NCBI RefSeq assembly: GCF_014174395.1
Contig: NZ_JABEQD010000007.1
Location: 1 to 64,000, forward strand
Direction of reading: 5' to 3'
Length of the DNA: 64,000 nt
Source: Gluconacetobacter aggeris
GTDB lineage: Bacteria > Pseudomonadota > Alphaproteobacteria > Acetobacterales > Acetobacteraceae
Positions 9,064-18,025 of this stretch are shown piece by piece (within the stretch, counting starts at the first letter, position 1; the number at the start of each line of letters is the position of its first letter). The notes below the pieces were generated by a model that worked only from the letters and a program-made list of their open reading frames with translations, did no database searches and was not told where the DNA came from. The position numbers and the translations under genes are program-made.

Positions 9064-9903
9064 TCAGGCACCGGCGGCAAACAGGGGCGATGCCAGCGGC
9101 GCAGGTGTCGGGAACCGATTGCAAACATCGGTCACGTCCAGAAGTTCCATGCTGCCATCATGATGTTCCACCAGCGCACTGCAACTTTCGACCCAGTCGC
9201 CGTCATTCATGTACAGCACGCCATCCAAGTCCTTGATCACCGCATGATGGATATGGCCGCAGATCACCCCGTCCATACCCCGGCGCCGCGCCTCGTCCGC
9301 CACGGCGGTCTCGAACCGGTCGATGGCCATGACCGCGCTCTTCACCTGCCGCTTCAGCCATTGCGACAGCGAGCGGTAAGGCAGCCCCAGCCGGCGCCGC
9401 ACCAGGTTGAACCAGCGGTTGACGACCAGCGCCAGCGTATAGGCCCGGTCCCCCAGCATCGCCAGGAAGGGGGCATAGCGCACCACACTGTCGAATTCGT
9501 CTCCGTGCAGGACCAGGAATTTCCGACCGGTGGCGGTCACATGCTCGGCCTCTCCGCACAGACGGATGCCGGCGACTTCCAGCTCATGCGGCAGCCAGCG
9601 GCGGAACATCTCGTCATGATTGCCGGGGATATAGATGATCTCGGTCCCGCTGCGTCCCATGCGCAGGATCAGGTTCAGCACATCGTCATGATGACTGTTC
9701 CAGAACCACGACCGCTTCAGCTTCCAGCCGTCGATGATATCGCCGACCAGATACAGGCGCTGACAGGTCAGGTTGCGCAGGAATTCCGCCAGCAGGTCGG
9801 CACGGCAATCGCGCGTTCCCAGATGGACGTCCGAAACAAAGACGGTCCGATAACTGGCGGATGCAAGTCGATCGTTCAGAATCACGTTCATCGCAAGCGG
9901 CAT
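9064..9903 (-). CDS. Calcineurin-like metallophosphoesterase, LpxH-like
   Basis: This 279-residue two-metal phosphoesterase has the full motif series SDVHLG, GDIIDGW, GNHDE, HGDEFD and GHIHH. This matches the UDP-2,3-diacylglucosamine pyrophosphatase-like branch rather than protein phosphatases. A long helical insertion (about 150-200) is typical of homologues in alphaproteobacteria that sit next to a GT4 gene, as here. Together the pair suggests a glycolipid or lipid A-related step; true LpxH activity is not established. Confidence 0.8.
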   Translation of the reverse strand: MPLAMNVILNDRLASASYRTVFVSDVHLGTRDCRADLLAEFLRNLTCQRLYLVGDIIDGWKLKRSWFWNSHHDDVLNLILRMGRSGTEIIYIPGNHDEMFRRWLPHELEVAGIRLCGEAEHVTATGRKFLVLHGDEFDSVVRYAPFLAMLGDRAYTLALVVNRWFNLVRRRLGLPYRSLSQWLKRQVKSAVMAIDRFETAVADEARRRGMDGVICGHIHHAVIKDLDGVLYMNDGDWVESCSALVEHHDGSMELLDVTDVCNRFPTPAPLASPLFAAGA

Positions 9904-9969
9904 ACCCTGATGAAGGACGTGCCCTCTCTAGCCGTATCCGACTATTTCTTTCGTGTATCTTTCATGAAA

Positions 9970-10290
9970 CTATCCGCTCTCCTTCGGAACGGCCGCGCGG
10001 TCGGGCAAGGCAGGACCATCCAGGGCGCCCCCAGGCACCGGAACGGTCGTGCGGGTAAAACTGTCCAGACTGCCCAGCGCCAGCAGAATCGTCAGCCAGA
10101 ACAGTCCGCCAAGCGCGAAGATGATCGCAAGCGGCGGCCCGCGCAGGATCTGCATGAACCCCAGCACGATGACCAGAACCATCAGGACCGCCACCACACA
10201 GACGGCAATGCCGTCACCCGCCCAGGTGGCCGCCAGCTCCGCGGCCAGCAGCAGGACCAGCATCCCCCAGCAGGCCGCGATGCGCACCAT
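9970..10290 (-). CDS. ctaF: Cytochrome c oxidase subunit IV-like protein
   Basis: This is a 106-residue protein with three membrane helices ([20 protein letters not shown], then GIAVCVVAVLMVLVIVLGFM, then ALGGLFWLTILLALGS) and a short polar tail. Size, helix count and position after subunit III match the CtaF/COX4 pro-type subunit of caa3 oxidases. ATG 10290 overlaps the stop of coxC as TGATG. It is the last gene of the 12-gene respiratory operon. Confidence 0.7.
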   Translation of the reverse strand: MVRIAACWGMLVLLLAAELAATWAGDGIAVCVVAVLMVLVIVLGFMQILRGPPLAIIFALGGLFWLTILLALGSLDSFTRTTVPVPGGALDGPALPDRAAVPKESG

Positions 10291-10937
10291 CACGCCCGTC
10301 CGATCAGATAGAGCAGCGGAAACAGCAGCATCCAGATCAGATCGACGAAGCTCCAATACAGCCCCACGATATCGACCGGCGTGCTCCATGCCGGACTGAA
10401 TGCCCCCTGCCGGGCCTTGCGGCAGATCCACAGGATCAACCCGATCCCGACCACCATATGCATGCCATGCAGGAAGGTCGCCAGGAAATAGAAGCTGTAG
10501 AACAATGCGGCCGCCCCGGCCTCCGGACCATGAAGGGCGAAATGCGGCCCGGGAAACAGGTTCTCGCTGAATTCCTGCCCCCATTCGACACCCTTCAGGA
10601 CCAGGAACGCCAGGCCCAACCCCGCAGCGCCGAGTCCGGCCCGAACCACGCCGCGATTGTCGCCGCGCCTACCCGACTCGACCGCCATCGTATAGACCGC
10701 GCTGCTGGTGATCAGGATCAGGGTGTTGACCGCCCCGATCGCCAGGTTCGTATGGCGCACGCCCTCGGCCCATCCCCCGGCACGGGTCTGCGAATAGACC
10801 AGGCAGACCAGAAAAAGGCCGCCGAACAGCAACGCCTCGCTGGCCAGGAACAGCCACATGCCGGCGATCGCGCTCTCGTCGCGATGCAGCGGCGTCTCAT
10901 AGGGGGAATGGTGGTCCAGCACCGATCCGTCAGACAT
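10290..10937 (-). CDS. ctaE: Cytochrome c oxidase subunit III
   Basis: This 215-residue protein has five membrane helices. Motifs include [17 protein letters not shown] (helix I), [39 protein letters not shown] and [20 protein letters not shown], which together define heme-copper oxidase subunit III of the short five-helix type. ATG 10937 overlaps the end of coxA by 8 bases. The conserved Glu of the K-G-x-E-W segment is present. It stabilises subunit I in the inner membrane. Confidence 0.92.
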   Translation of the reverse strand: MSDGSVLDHHSPYETPLHRDESAIAGMWLFLASEALLFGGLFLVCLVYSQTRAGGWAEGVRHTNLAIGAVNTLILITSSAVYTMAVESGRRGDNRGVVRAGLGAAGLGLAFLVLKGVEWGQEFSENLFPGPHFALHGPEAGAAALFYSFYFLATFLHGMHMVVGIGLILWICRKARQGAFSPAWSTPVDIVGLYWSFVDLIWMLLFPLLYLIGRA

Positions 10938-12555
10938 GATGCGGCCCTCCCGCATCCGCCACGCCAGTACGGGCGTCCAGATCCCCGTAATCATAGGCAT
11001 CGGTGGTCACGACCGGCGTCTCGGCAAAATTTTCGGTGGGCGGCGGCGACGAGGTCCGCCATTCCAGCCCCGTCGCCCCCCAAGGATTGTCGGGCGCCCG
11101 CGCGCCGCGAAACAGCGACCAGCCGAAATAGACCAGCGGCATCACATAGGCGACGGCCAGGATACCCGCCCCGGCCGAGGACAATACGTTCAGGATCTGG
11201 AACTGCGCGGGATAGGTGGCATAGCGCCGGGGCATGCCTTCGAAGCCCAGGATGAATTGCGGGAAAAAGGTCAGGTTGAAGCCGAAGAAGATCAGGGCGG
11301 CGGCCAGCCGTCCCCAGATCTCGGGATACATCCGCCCGGTGATCTTGGGCCACCAGTAATGCAATCCGCCGAAATAGGCCGACACCATGCCGCCGACCAT
11401 GATGTAGTGGAAATGCGCGACCACGAAATAGGTCTGCGTCAGATGCACGTCGGCGGCCAGCGACGCCAGGAACAATCCGGTCAGCCCCCCCACGGTGAAC
11501 AGGCCGATAAAGCCCATCGCATAGAGCATCGGCGCATCCAGCCGGATGGACCCGCCATGCATCGTCCCCAGCCAGTTGAAGACCTTGATGGCCGATGGAA
11601 CCGAGACAAAGAAACTGAACATCGAAAAGACGATAGCGGAATAAAGCGATTCCCCGGCCACGAACATGTGGTGCCCCCACACGATGAACCCGATCGCCGC
11701 GATCGAGATCGAGGACCACGCCACGAAGCGATAGCCGAATACGGGCTTGCGGCAGAAGGTACTGACAATCTCGCTGACCACCCCCATGCCGGGCAGGATC
11801 ATGATGTAAACGGCGGGGTGGGAGTAGAACCAGAACATCTGCTGGAACAGCAGCGGATCGCCACCCAGTGTCGGGTCGAACACCCCCACCCGGAACAGCC
11901 GCTCGAACGCCAGCAGCAGCAGCGTCATGCCCAGGACCGGCGTCGCCAGCACGAGGATGACGCTGGTGGCATAGAGCGCCCACAGCATCAGCGGCAGCCG
12001 GTACCACGTCATCCCCGGCGCCCGCAGTTGATGGATGCTGACGATGAAATTCACCCCGGTGGCGATCGAGGAAAACCCGTTGAGGAAGATACCCAGCACG
12101 ACAGGCAGCACCCTGCCCTCGCTATAGTCCGAGGAAAGCGGGGTATAGAAGGTCCATCCGGTCTCCAGCCCGCCCCGGAAGAGGCCATAGAGCACCAGCA
12201 GCCCCGACGCCACGAACAGGTACCAACTCAGGAGGTTGAGGCGTGGAAAGGCGAGATCACGGGCGCCAAGCATCAGCGGCACCAGAAAATTGCCCAGCGT
12301 GACCGGGATCGACGGCACCAGGAACAGCCAGACCATCACCACGCCATGCATGGTAAACATCCGGTTATAGGTCGCATCGGACAGGATGGTGCCGGTGGGT
12401 TCCAGCAATTGCAGCCGGATCAGCGCCGCGCCGACGCTCCCCAGCGCGAAGAAAACGGTGATCGATCCCAGATAGAGCAGCGCGATCCGCTTGTGGTCGC
12501 GTGTCAGCAGCCATGATCGCAGGGTGCCGTCCTGCCAGAGATAGCTTTCCGACAT
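10930..12555 (-). CDS. ctaD: Cytochrome c oxidase subunit I, A2-type caa3
   Basis: This is a 541-residue, about 12-helix catalytic subunit. Heme and CuB ligands are present: H in TMHG (about 70), H and cross-linking Y in YSHPAVY (about 244-250), HH (about 295-296), and both H of VVAHFHYI (about 381 and 383). The D-channel Asp is in [10 protein letters not shown] (D about 100) and the K-channel Lys in VPSAIKVF (about 324). The helix VI Glu of A1 oxidases (HPEVY) is Ala, and YS precedes HP; that is the A2-type pattern known from Thermus and Rhodothermus caa3 oxidases. ATG 12555 is chosen over TTG 12564 because AGGGA lies 10 bases upstream. It lies in the ACIII operon. Confidence 0.95.
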   Translation of the reverse strand: MSESYLWQDGTLRSWLLTRDHKRIALLYLGSITVFFALGSVGAALIRLQLLEPTGTILSDATYNRMFTMHGVVMVWLFLVPSIPVTLGNFLVPLMLGARDLAFPRLNLLSWYLFVASGLLVLYGLFRGGLETGWTFYTPLSSDYSEGRVLPVVLGIFLNGFSSIATGVNFIVSIHQLRAPGMTWYRLPLMLWALYATSVILVLATPVLGMTLLLLAFERLFRVGVFDPTLGGDPLLFQQMFWFYSHPAVYIMILPGMGVVSEIVSTFCRKPVFGYRFVAWSSISIAAIGFIVWGHHMFVAGESLYSAIVFSMFSFFVSVPSAIKVFNWLGTMHGGSIRLDAPMLYAMGFIGLFTVGGLTGLFLASLAADVHLTQTYFVVAHFHYIMVGGMVSAYFGGLHYWWPKITGRMYPEIWGRLAAALIFFGFNLTFFPQFILGFEGMPRRYATYPAQFQILNVLSSAGAGILAVAYVMPLVYFGWSLFRGARAPDNPWGATGLEWRTSSPPPTENFAETPVVTTDAYDYGDLDARTGVADAGGPHHV

Positions 12556-12560
12556 CGCAT

Positions 12561-13526
12561 TCAATTCCCTGCTTCTGGAGGAAGGCTGGGCGAGAGGGTC
12601 TGCAGATAGGCGACCAGCGCGGCCAGATCGTCCTCGGCCAGCACGCCGCGAAAGGACGGCATTTCGGTCGCGAACGACGCACCCTGCCTGCGGGGCGGAT
12701 CAAGAATCGAATCATGCAGGAAAGCCGCATCGGCTACGGTCGCCCGCCCATCCGCCAGCACCACCCGGCTGCCGTACAGCCCGACCATCGATGGCGCCCG
12801 GCTGGTATCCCCCGCATCCGGGGCATAGCGGCTGGAGGCATGGCAGCCGCTGCAACCGCTGCGGATGAACAGGGCCTCCCCTACCGTCGCCAGACTGCCG
12901 CTGGCCGGGGCGCTGTTCAGCCAGCCGGCATAATCCGTGGCATTCATGACCGTCAGCGTGGCGGTCATGCGGGAATGGCCCAGTCCGCAGAACTGCGTGC
13001 AATAAAGACGAAACGATCCGGTCTGCGTCGCCGTGAACCACAGGCTCTGGTACCGGCCCGGCAGCACATCATGCTTGATCCGCAGCGCCGGGATCGAGAA
13101 ATCGTGGATCACGTCTTCCGATGTCAGCAGAAGCCGAACCGGCCGGCCAACCGGCACATGCAGCGCATTGATCTCGCGCTGACCACCCGGATACTGGATC
13201 TTCCACATCCATTGCTTGCCGGTGACATAGATCTGGATCGCATCGGCCGGCGGCCGAAAGCCCACGACATAAAGCTGCGTCGCCCACAGAAACAGGCCGA
13301 AGAAGATCGCCAGCGTTGCCGAGGTCCAGGCGATCTCGAACCCCCAGCTCTTATGTTCGGCGATAGCCCGCGCGATGGCCGTCGTCCGGCCGGCGCGAAA
13401 ACGCAGCACGTTCAGCACCATCAGCCCGAACACCAGCCCCAGCACCGCCAGGCTGATGATCACCAGCCCGGCCAGCAGGATATCGATCCGCATGGCATGG
13501 GCCGAGGCTTCGGGCAGCCAGGTCAT
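12561..13526 (-). CDS. ctaC: Cytochrome c oxidase subunit II fused to cytochrome c (caa3 type)
   Basis: The 321-residue product has two N-terminal membrane helices (about 16-40 and 62-85) and a cupredoxin domain with CuA ligands H141, C176, C180, H184 and M187 ([13 protein letters not shown]). It also has a C-terminal cytochrome c domain with CSGCH at 225-229 and a probable axial Met at 289. The usual CuA-loop Glu is Gln178; that position coordinates through its backbone, so CuA should survive. The fusion makes it a caa3-type subunit II that accepts electrons from ActE or another cytochrome c. ATG 13526 overlaps the SCO stop by ATGA. Confidence 0.95.
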   Translation of the reverse strand: MTWLPEASAHAMRIDILLAGLVIISLAVLGLVFGLMVLNVLRFRAGRTTAIARAIAEHKSWGFEIAWTSATLAIFFGLFLWATQLYVVGFRPPADAIQIYVTGKQWMWKIQYPGGQREINALHVPVGRPVRLLLTSEDVIHDFSIPALRIKHDVLPGRYQSLWFTATQTGSFRLYCTQFCGLGHSRMTATLTVMNATDYAGWLNSAPASGSLATVGEALFIRSGCSGCHASSRYAPDAGDTSRAPSMVGLYGSRVVLADGRATVADAAFLHDSILDPPRRQGASFATEMPSFRGVLAEDDLAALVAYLQTLSPSLPPEAGN

Positions 13527-14290
13527 CGCACCCTCCGCCAATGCGCCATACCCAGCAGGGTCCCCAGGACCAGCACCGTCATCAGCGCGCCCAGTTGCAG
13601 CAGCTTGCGAACGGCCAGCGTATAGCGCCCGGTGACCGCATCGTAATGGAAACACAGCAGCAGCACCGGCGACGCCTCGGCCCTCTGCCCCGCCGCCGCC
13701 TGCATCACGGCCTGGCGCACATCGCCGGAGCGGTAGCCCACCCCAAGCACATAGCCCGAAACCATCCCGGCCGGCGTCGTGAACACCAGCCCCATCGGGT
13801 GCAGATACTGCTTCAGCCCCGGATCGTAGCGCGCATGGAACCCCACCGCATCCGCCAGCCGCCGGATCGACGCCCCCTCTCCAACCAGGAAATGCCAGCC
13901 CCGCTCCGCACCCGGCGTGGCATGGCGGCCCAGATCGTCCTCCCGGGCCTGACGCGCCAGCGCAACGGCTTCGGCGGGGTCGATACTGACGACGATCAGC
14001 GTGTAATCGTCAGGCGTCTTCAGCCCGCTGCCATCCAGCGCATGCAGCAGGTCTTCGCGTTCCAGCGCACAGAGATTGGGGCATGCATAATAGCCGATCG
14101 ACAGGATCGCCGGATGACCGTCCACAAACGCCCCAAGCGGCAAATTGCGCCCCGTCGTGTCGGTAAAGCGCGCATCCAGCGGCAGAGTCGCCCCCTGCCG
14201 CTGGGTGAAGGCCAGATCCCGCATCGTGCCCGCCCATGCCGGCATGGAGACCGTCAGAACCAGCGCCGCCAGGATGGCCCGCCCGATCAT
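13523..14290 (-). CDS. SCO1/SenC copper chaperone with C-terminal membrane anchor
   Basis: This 255-residue protein has a signal peptide (MIGRAILAALVLTVSMPAWA) and a thioredoxin-fold domain. The copper motif is CPNLC (about 70) and the distal His is in YLHPMG. A C-terminal helix (ALMTVLVLGTLLGMAHW) anchors it. The ligand set matches Sco proteins that metallate CuA of subunit II. Its position directly before coxB and ATGA overlaps on both sides fit that role. Confidence 0.92.
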   Translation of the reverse strand: MIGRAILAALVLTVSMPAWAGTMRDLAFTQRQGATLPLDARFTDTTGRNLPLGAFVDGHPAILSIGYYACPNLCALEREDLLHALDGSGLKTPDDYTLIVVSIDPAEAVALARQAREDDLGRHATPGAERGWHFLVGEGASIRRLADAVGFHARYDPGLKQYLHPMGLVFTTPAGMVSGYVLGVGYRSGDVRQAVMQAAAGQRAEASPVLLLCFHYDAVTGRYTLAVRKLLQLGALMTVLVLGTLLGMAHWRRVR

Positions 14291-14667
14291 GGCTGCTCCG
14301 CCCCGCCGGCAGGCCAGTCTGGAATCCCCTCACGTGCCACCTGCCGCATCGCCTGCCCGATCGGCACATGCGCCACCCCATGCGCGCGATCGACCCAGCC
14401 GAACCCGTTCAACCGCGCCATGTCCGCCGCGCGAAAGGCCGCCATGTCGGCCGGCGGATCGCTTTGCAGCGCGGGTGCTGCCATCGGCGGCAGAGGCGCG
14501 GCCATCAGCCTGTCCAGCCGGTGCTGCGGAAACAGGAGATTGGCCGCCACCGCCAGCATCACCAACGCCACGCCCACCCCAAGGCCAACGGCCAGGACAG
14601 GACGCAGGGCAACGTCCCGGGCCTCGTGCCGCGGGCGGGGAAAAGGCGGGGCGGGACCATCAGGCAT
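14287..14667 (-). CDS. Conserved small membrane-anchored protein of ACIII-caa3 cluster
   Basis: This 126-residue protein has one N-terminal helix (about 20-45, LRPVLAVGLGVGVALVMLAV). The periplasmic part ends with the conserved block GFGWVDRAHGVAHVPIGQAM (about 85-105). From memory, proteins with a GWVD(x)xxGVVxIPI(x)xAM block recur between ActF and SCO/coxB in other ACIII loci, but the function is unknown. ATG 14667 overlaps actF by 8 bases; the stop overlaps the SCO start by ATGA. It is likely an assembly or linking subunit. Confidence 0.7.
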   Translation of the reverse strand: MPDGPAPPFPRPRHEARDVALRPVLAVGLGVGVALVMLAVAANLLFPQHRLDRLMAAPLPPMAAPALQSDPPADMAAFRAADMARLNGFGWVDRAHGVAHVPIGQAMRQVAREGIPDWPAGGAEQP

Positions 14668-15700
14668 GGCGCACCTCCCGCTGCATCGCCCGGATGCCAA
14701 GCGCCGCCCCCGCTGCCCCAAAAAGCAGCAGCGACGCCAGCGTCAGCAGCACCGAAACCGACGCCTGCCCCGGCAGCACCAGCCACAGATTGCGCACCAC
14801 CTCCATGGCCACCAGCAGCCCCGCCGCGCCCAGCACGACCGGGCGCCGAAGCTGCAACGGCGCAAGCATCAGCAGCGCAAAGGGCAGCAGGAAATGCAGC
14901 AGCACGATCCCCACCGCAACGCTCCCCCACCCGCCATGCAGGCGGCGGCCGTACCACGCCGCCTCGACCGGCAGATTGGACTGCCAGACGATCAGGAACT
15001 GCATGAAATCCAGATACGCCCACAGCATTGTCAGCCCCAGCAACAGCCGGGCCAGTTCGCGCAGCACGATCCGGTCGCCCCGTGGGATGCCCGCCAGCAG
15101 CACCAGCAGCATGGCCAGCGCCAATGCCAGCAGGCCGGCCCCTGCGGAGGCAATCAGCCCGTAGGCGCTGGAATTGAAGTACGGATCAAGTGATTCCGTC
15201 AGATCGATGGACGCGAAACTGAACGTCAGGGCCAGCAGGATCAGCCCCGCCGGCGCAATACGCGCCATTCCCTGCCCACGCAGGCACAACACTCCCAGCG
15301 TGCCCCAGATCCCGGCATACAGGGCAATCCGCAGCAGGGCGAAGAGCGGGTTCAGATAGAACCGGTTCGCGGCATGCGCCGCTCCCTCCCCATGCAGCCA
15401 GGGATAAAGCTCCTCCGCCCCGGCCAGCAGCACGGCCAGCGCCGGCAGCCCCAGCGGCAGGGTCGCCACGCCGGCACGCAGGGCAGGTCGCAGGATCTCG
15501 CCCCAACGCCCGCCCGTCAGCGCATGCACCAGCATCAACGCCATGCTGCCCAGCGGCCAGCCCAGCCATGCCGCGCACGCCCCCAGCCACGGGCGATAGA
15601 CCGCATGGGGCACCCAAACCAGCCCCGCCAGCACCACCACCCCCGCCAGCACGGCCACGACCCATGCAACGCCTTCGCCGGGGAGCCGAGCCCCGGTCAT
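14660..15700 (-). CDS. actF: Alternative complex III subunit ActF
   Basis: This 346-residue integral membrane protein has about ten helices. The sequence LTFSFASIDLTESLDPYF and the later WAYLDFMQFLIVWQSNLPVE are signature segments of the ActF quinol:cytochrome c oxidoreductase membrane subunit. It is somewhat shorter than the about 400 residues usual for the family, and the N-terminal loops look trimmed. It pairs with ActC as one of two large membrane subunits. ATG overlaps the actE stop (ATGA). Confidence 0.88.
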   Translation of the reverse strand: MTGARLPGEGVAWVVAVLAGVVVLAGLVWVPHAVYRPWLGACAAWLGWPLGSMALMLVHALTGGRWGEILRPALRAGVATLPLGLPALAVLLAGAEELYPWLHGEGAAHAANRFYLNPLFALLRIALYAGIWGTLGVLCLRGQGMARIAPAGLILLALTFSFASIDLTESLDPYFNSSAYGLIASAGAGLLALALAMLLVLLAGIPRGDRIVLRELARLLLGLTMLWAYLDFMQFLIVWQSNLPVEAAWYGRRLHGGWGSVAVGIVLLHFLLPFALLMLAPLQLRRPVVLGAAGLLVAMEVVRNLWLVLPGQASVSVLLTLASLLLFGAAGAALGIRAMQREVRHA

Positions 15701-16182
15701 GGCGCAACCCGCTGTTCCGGCGTCAGGTCGGCCACCATCATATGCTGACTGCGCTGCAACGCATGCACATAGGCAACGACGGCCCAGCGATCCTCCGGCG
15801 CGATCCGCTGGGCAAAACCATACATCACGCCCCGACCGTTGGTTATGACATCATAGACAAACTGCGGGCGCTCAGCGGCCAGCGGCGGTGGCGCGGGAAA
15901 GCCGCGCTGCACGATCATCCCGTGCCCATCGCCGGTCTCCGCATGGCAGGGCGCGCAGAAGACGTGATATTCGGTCTGTCCACGCTCCAGCAGCGCCATC
16001 GTCACCGGCGGCACCGGGGCGGAAATTTCGCCATACGCCACCGTACCGGCCGGAACCTCGCCAGGCGCGGTCGCACGACTGGCATACGGGTTCTGCTTCT
16101 TCTGCTTGGTCATGTCATCACAGCCGGCGATCAGCACCAGCGCGGCAGCAAGTCCAAGGACAGTGGCAGGACGCGGCATCAT
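15697..16182 (-). CDS. actE: Alternative complex III monoheme cytochrome c subunit ActE (lipoprotein)
   Basis: This 161-residue product begins MMPRPATVLGLAAALVLIAGCDD with a lipobox (LIAGC), so it is probably a lipoprotein. It has a single heme c site, CAPCH (about 81-85), and a probable axial Met in the GVMYGF segment. The frame is open further upstream, but ATG 16182 overlaps the actD stop by ATGA and begins the signal. ActE passes electrons to CoxB or a soluble cytochrome c. Confidence 0.9.
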   Translation of the reverse strand: MMPRPATVLGLAAALVLIAGCDDMTKQKKQNPYASRATAPGEVPAGTVAYGEISAPVPPVTMALLERGQTEYHVFCAPCHAETGDGHGMIVQRGFPAPPPLAAERPQFVYDVITNGRGVMYGFAQRIAPEDRWAVVAYVHALQRSQHMMVADLTPEQRVAP

Positions 16183-16679
16183 TCCGCCACCTCCTCGATC
16201 CTGATCGGGGCATGCCGGGCCAGCACCCGTCGCGCGCATGCACTGTCGGCAGGGCGCACGACCAGCACATAGGACCCCAGCATGGCTCCGCGCATGCAAT
16301 CGGCCTCATCGACCGGCTCATACAGGCGCAGCATCCCGGCCAGCAGCAGAAATCCGGCCATACCGGCGACGACCGCCCCCAGAACCGCCAGTTCGAAAGT
16401 CGCCGGCACATAAGATGGCCAGGACAGATCCGGCCGCCCGCCGACATTCTGCGGATAGCTGACGGTCGTGGCATAGGCCTGCATCAGAAAGCCTCCCACC
16501 CCGCCCACGATCCCGCCGCCCAGCATGACGGTCGGCAGGACGGAGCCCCCCTCCACGCCGTCCTCGGCCTCCCACGGCTCCATCGCCATATAGGTTTCGA
16601 CAAAACCGCAATCGCCGCGCCGCATTTCGGCGGCAGCCTCCCTCATCCCCATTTCGGTAGCGAAGGCGGCGACGATCAT
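16179..16679 (-). CDS. actD: Alternative complex III subunit ActD (DUF3341)
   Basis: This 166-residue protein has two central helices (about 50-70 and 92-115) separated by YPQNVGGRPDLSWPSYVPAT. That segment, with the following FELAVLGAVVAG, is diagnostic of the DUF3341/ActD family. The start at ATG 16679 overlaps the actC stop by ATGA; the much longer frame upstream is antisense-like shadow of actC. It is a structural subunit of ACIII. Confidence 0.9.
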   Translation of the reverse strand: MIVAAFATEMGMREAAAEMRRGDCGFVETYMAMEPWEAEDGVEGGSVLPTVMLGGGIVGGVGGFLMQAYATTVSYPQNVGGRPDLSWPSYVPATFELAVLGAVVAGMAGFLLLAGMLRLYEPVDEADCMRGAMLGSYVLVVRPADSACARRVLARHAPIRIEEVAE

Positions 16680-18025
16680 CCCACCCCTCCCCGCAGCATC
16701 GCCCGCATTTCCGCCATCGCTACCACCGGCATCAGCCGCACGATCAGCAGGAACGTGGTCAGGAACAGCCCGATCGTGCCGAACAGCAGGCTCCATTCCC
16801 ATATGGTCGGCGTATATTGCCCCCAGGCAGAGAGCATCTGCGTCCGCGCCAGACTGGTCACGATGATCTGGAACCGCTCCAGCCACATGCCCACCAGCAC
16901 GCCCAGCCCGATCAGCCAGACCAGGGGCGCGGTCATCCGCGCCGCGCGCCACCACAACAATTGCGGCAACAGGATATTCAGGACGATGGTGCCCCAATAG
17001 ACCGGCGCATACAGGCCGAAGACACGCAGGACGAACATCGTCCGTTCCGCCGGGTCCGAGCCGTAGAACGTGGAAAACGCATCCATGAGATAGGCATAGG
17101 CGACACACAGCGAACTGGTCAGGAACAGCCGGCCCAGTACATCGATATGTCGTGCCGTCACATAGGCCTGCAGTCCCAGCAGCGCGCGCAGCGGCAGAAC
17201 GACCACCAGCACGACGGCGAACCCCGACAGCGCCGCACCGAACACGAAAAAGGGCGGAAACTGCGTGGAATGCCAGCCGGTGGCCGCACTCCCCGCGAAA
17301 TCCATGCCCACGATGCTGTGTACCGACACCACCAGCGGCGCCATCAGGGCGGCCATGACGGCATAGACCGCCCGATAATGCCGCCATTGCCGGCCCGATC
17401 CCCGAAAACCCAGTGCCAGCACACCATAGAACACACGCTGCCCCGGCCGCCCCGCGCGATCGCGCAAGGTCGCCAGATCCGGCAGCAGGCCGAAATACCA
17501 GAACAGGATCGACGCGAGAACGTAAGTCAGGATCGCAAAGAAATCCCACACCAATGGACTGCGGAACTGCGCCCACAACCCCATCGTGTTCGGATAGGGA
17601 AACAGCCAGTAGAAAAACCACGGCCGCCCAAGATGCAGGATGGGAAAGATCGCGGCGCACAGGGCCGCGCACAGGGTCAGGCTTTCCGCCAGCCGATTCA
17701 GCGCCGTGCGCCACTCCACCCCCAGCAGGAAGAACAGCGCGGAGATAAACGTGCCGCCCGAAGCAATGGCGATCCACCAGACGTAATTGAGAATATCCAG
17801 CCCCCAGGCCACCGGCCAGTCGATGCCCCAGATACCCAACCCGGCATAGAACAGCCACGCGACCGAGATCACGCCCATCCCCAGCAGCCCCAGCGAGACT
17901 GCAAAGGCCACCCACCACCATAGCGGCGTCCAGGGACGTGCCCCCTCCCGCAGCGTCACCGCACAGATACGCTCGGTCACCGATTGCGCGGTCTCGCCGG
18001 CGGCAATGACGGCCGGGGCGCTCAT
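16676..18025 (-). CDS. actC: Alternative complex III quinol-binding subunit ActC (NrfD/PsrC family)
   Basis: This 449-residue protein has about ten membrane helices. It has the NrfD/PsrC fold with segments WLFYAGLGIWGIDWPVAWG, FFLLGVEWRTALNRLAE, HLGRPWFFYWLFPYPNTMG, SVHSIVGMDFAGSAATGWHS and FSTFYGSDP. In ACIII this subunit contacts the quinol and the ActB iron-sulfur subunit. Overlaps of ATGA with actB and actD show tight coupling. Confidence 0.93.
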   Translation of the reverse strand: MSAPAVIAAGETAQSVTERICAVTLREGARPWTPLWWWVAFAVSLGLLGMGVISVAWLFYAGLGIWGIDWPVAWGLDILNYVWWIAIASGGTFISALFFLLGVEWRTALNRLAESLTLCAALCAAIFPILHLGRPWFFYWLFPYPNTMGLWAQFRSPLVWDFFAILTYVLASILFWYFGLLPDLATLRDRAGRPGQRVFYGVLALGFRGSGRQWRHYRAVYAVMAALMAPLVVSVHSIVGMDFAGSAATGWHSTQFPPFFVFGAALSGFAVVLVVVLPLRALLGLQAYVTARHIDVLGRLFLTSSLCVAYAYLMDAFSTFYGSDPAERTMFVLRVFGLYAPVYWGTIVLNILLPQLLWWRAARMTAPLVWLIGLGVLVGMWLERFQIIVTSLARTQMLSAWGQYTPTIWEWSLLFGTIGLFLTTFLLIVRLMPVVAMAEMRAMLRGGVG

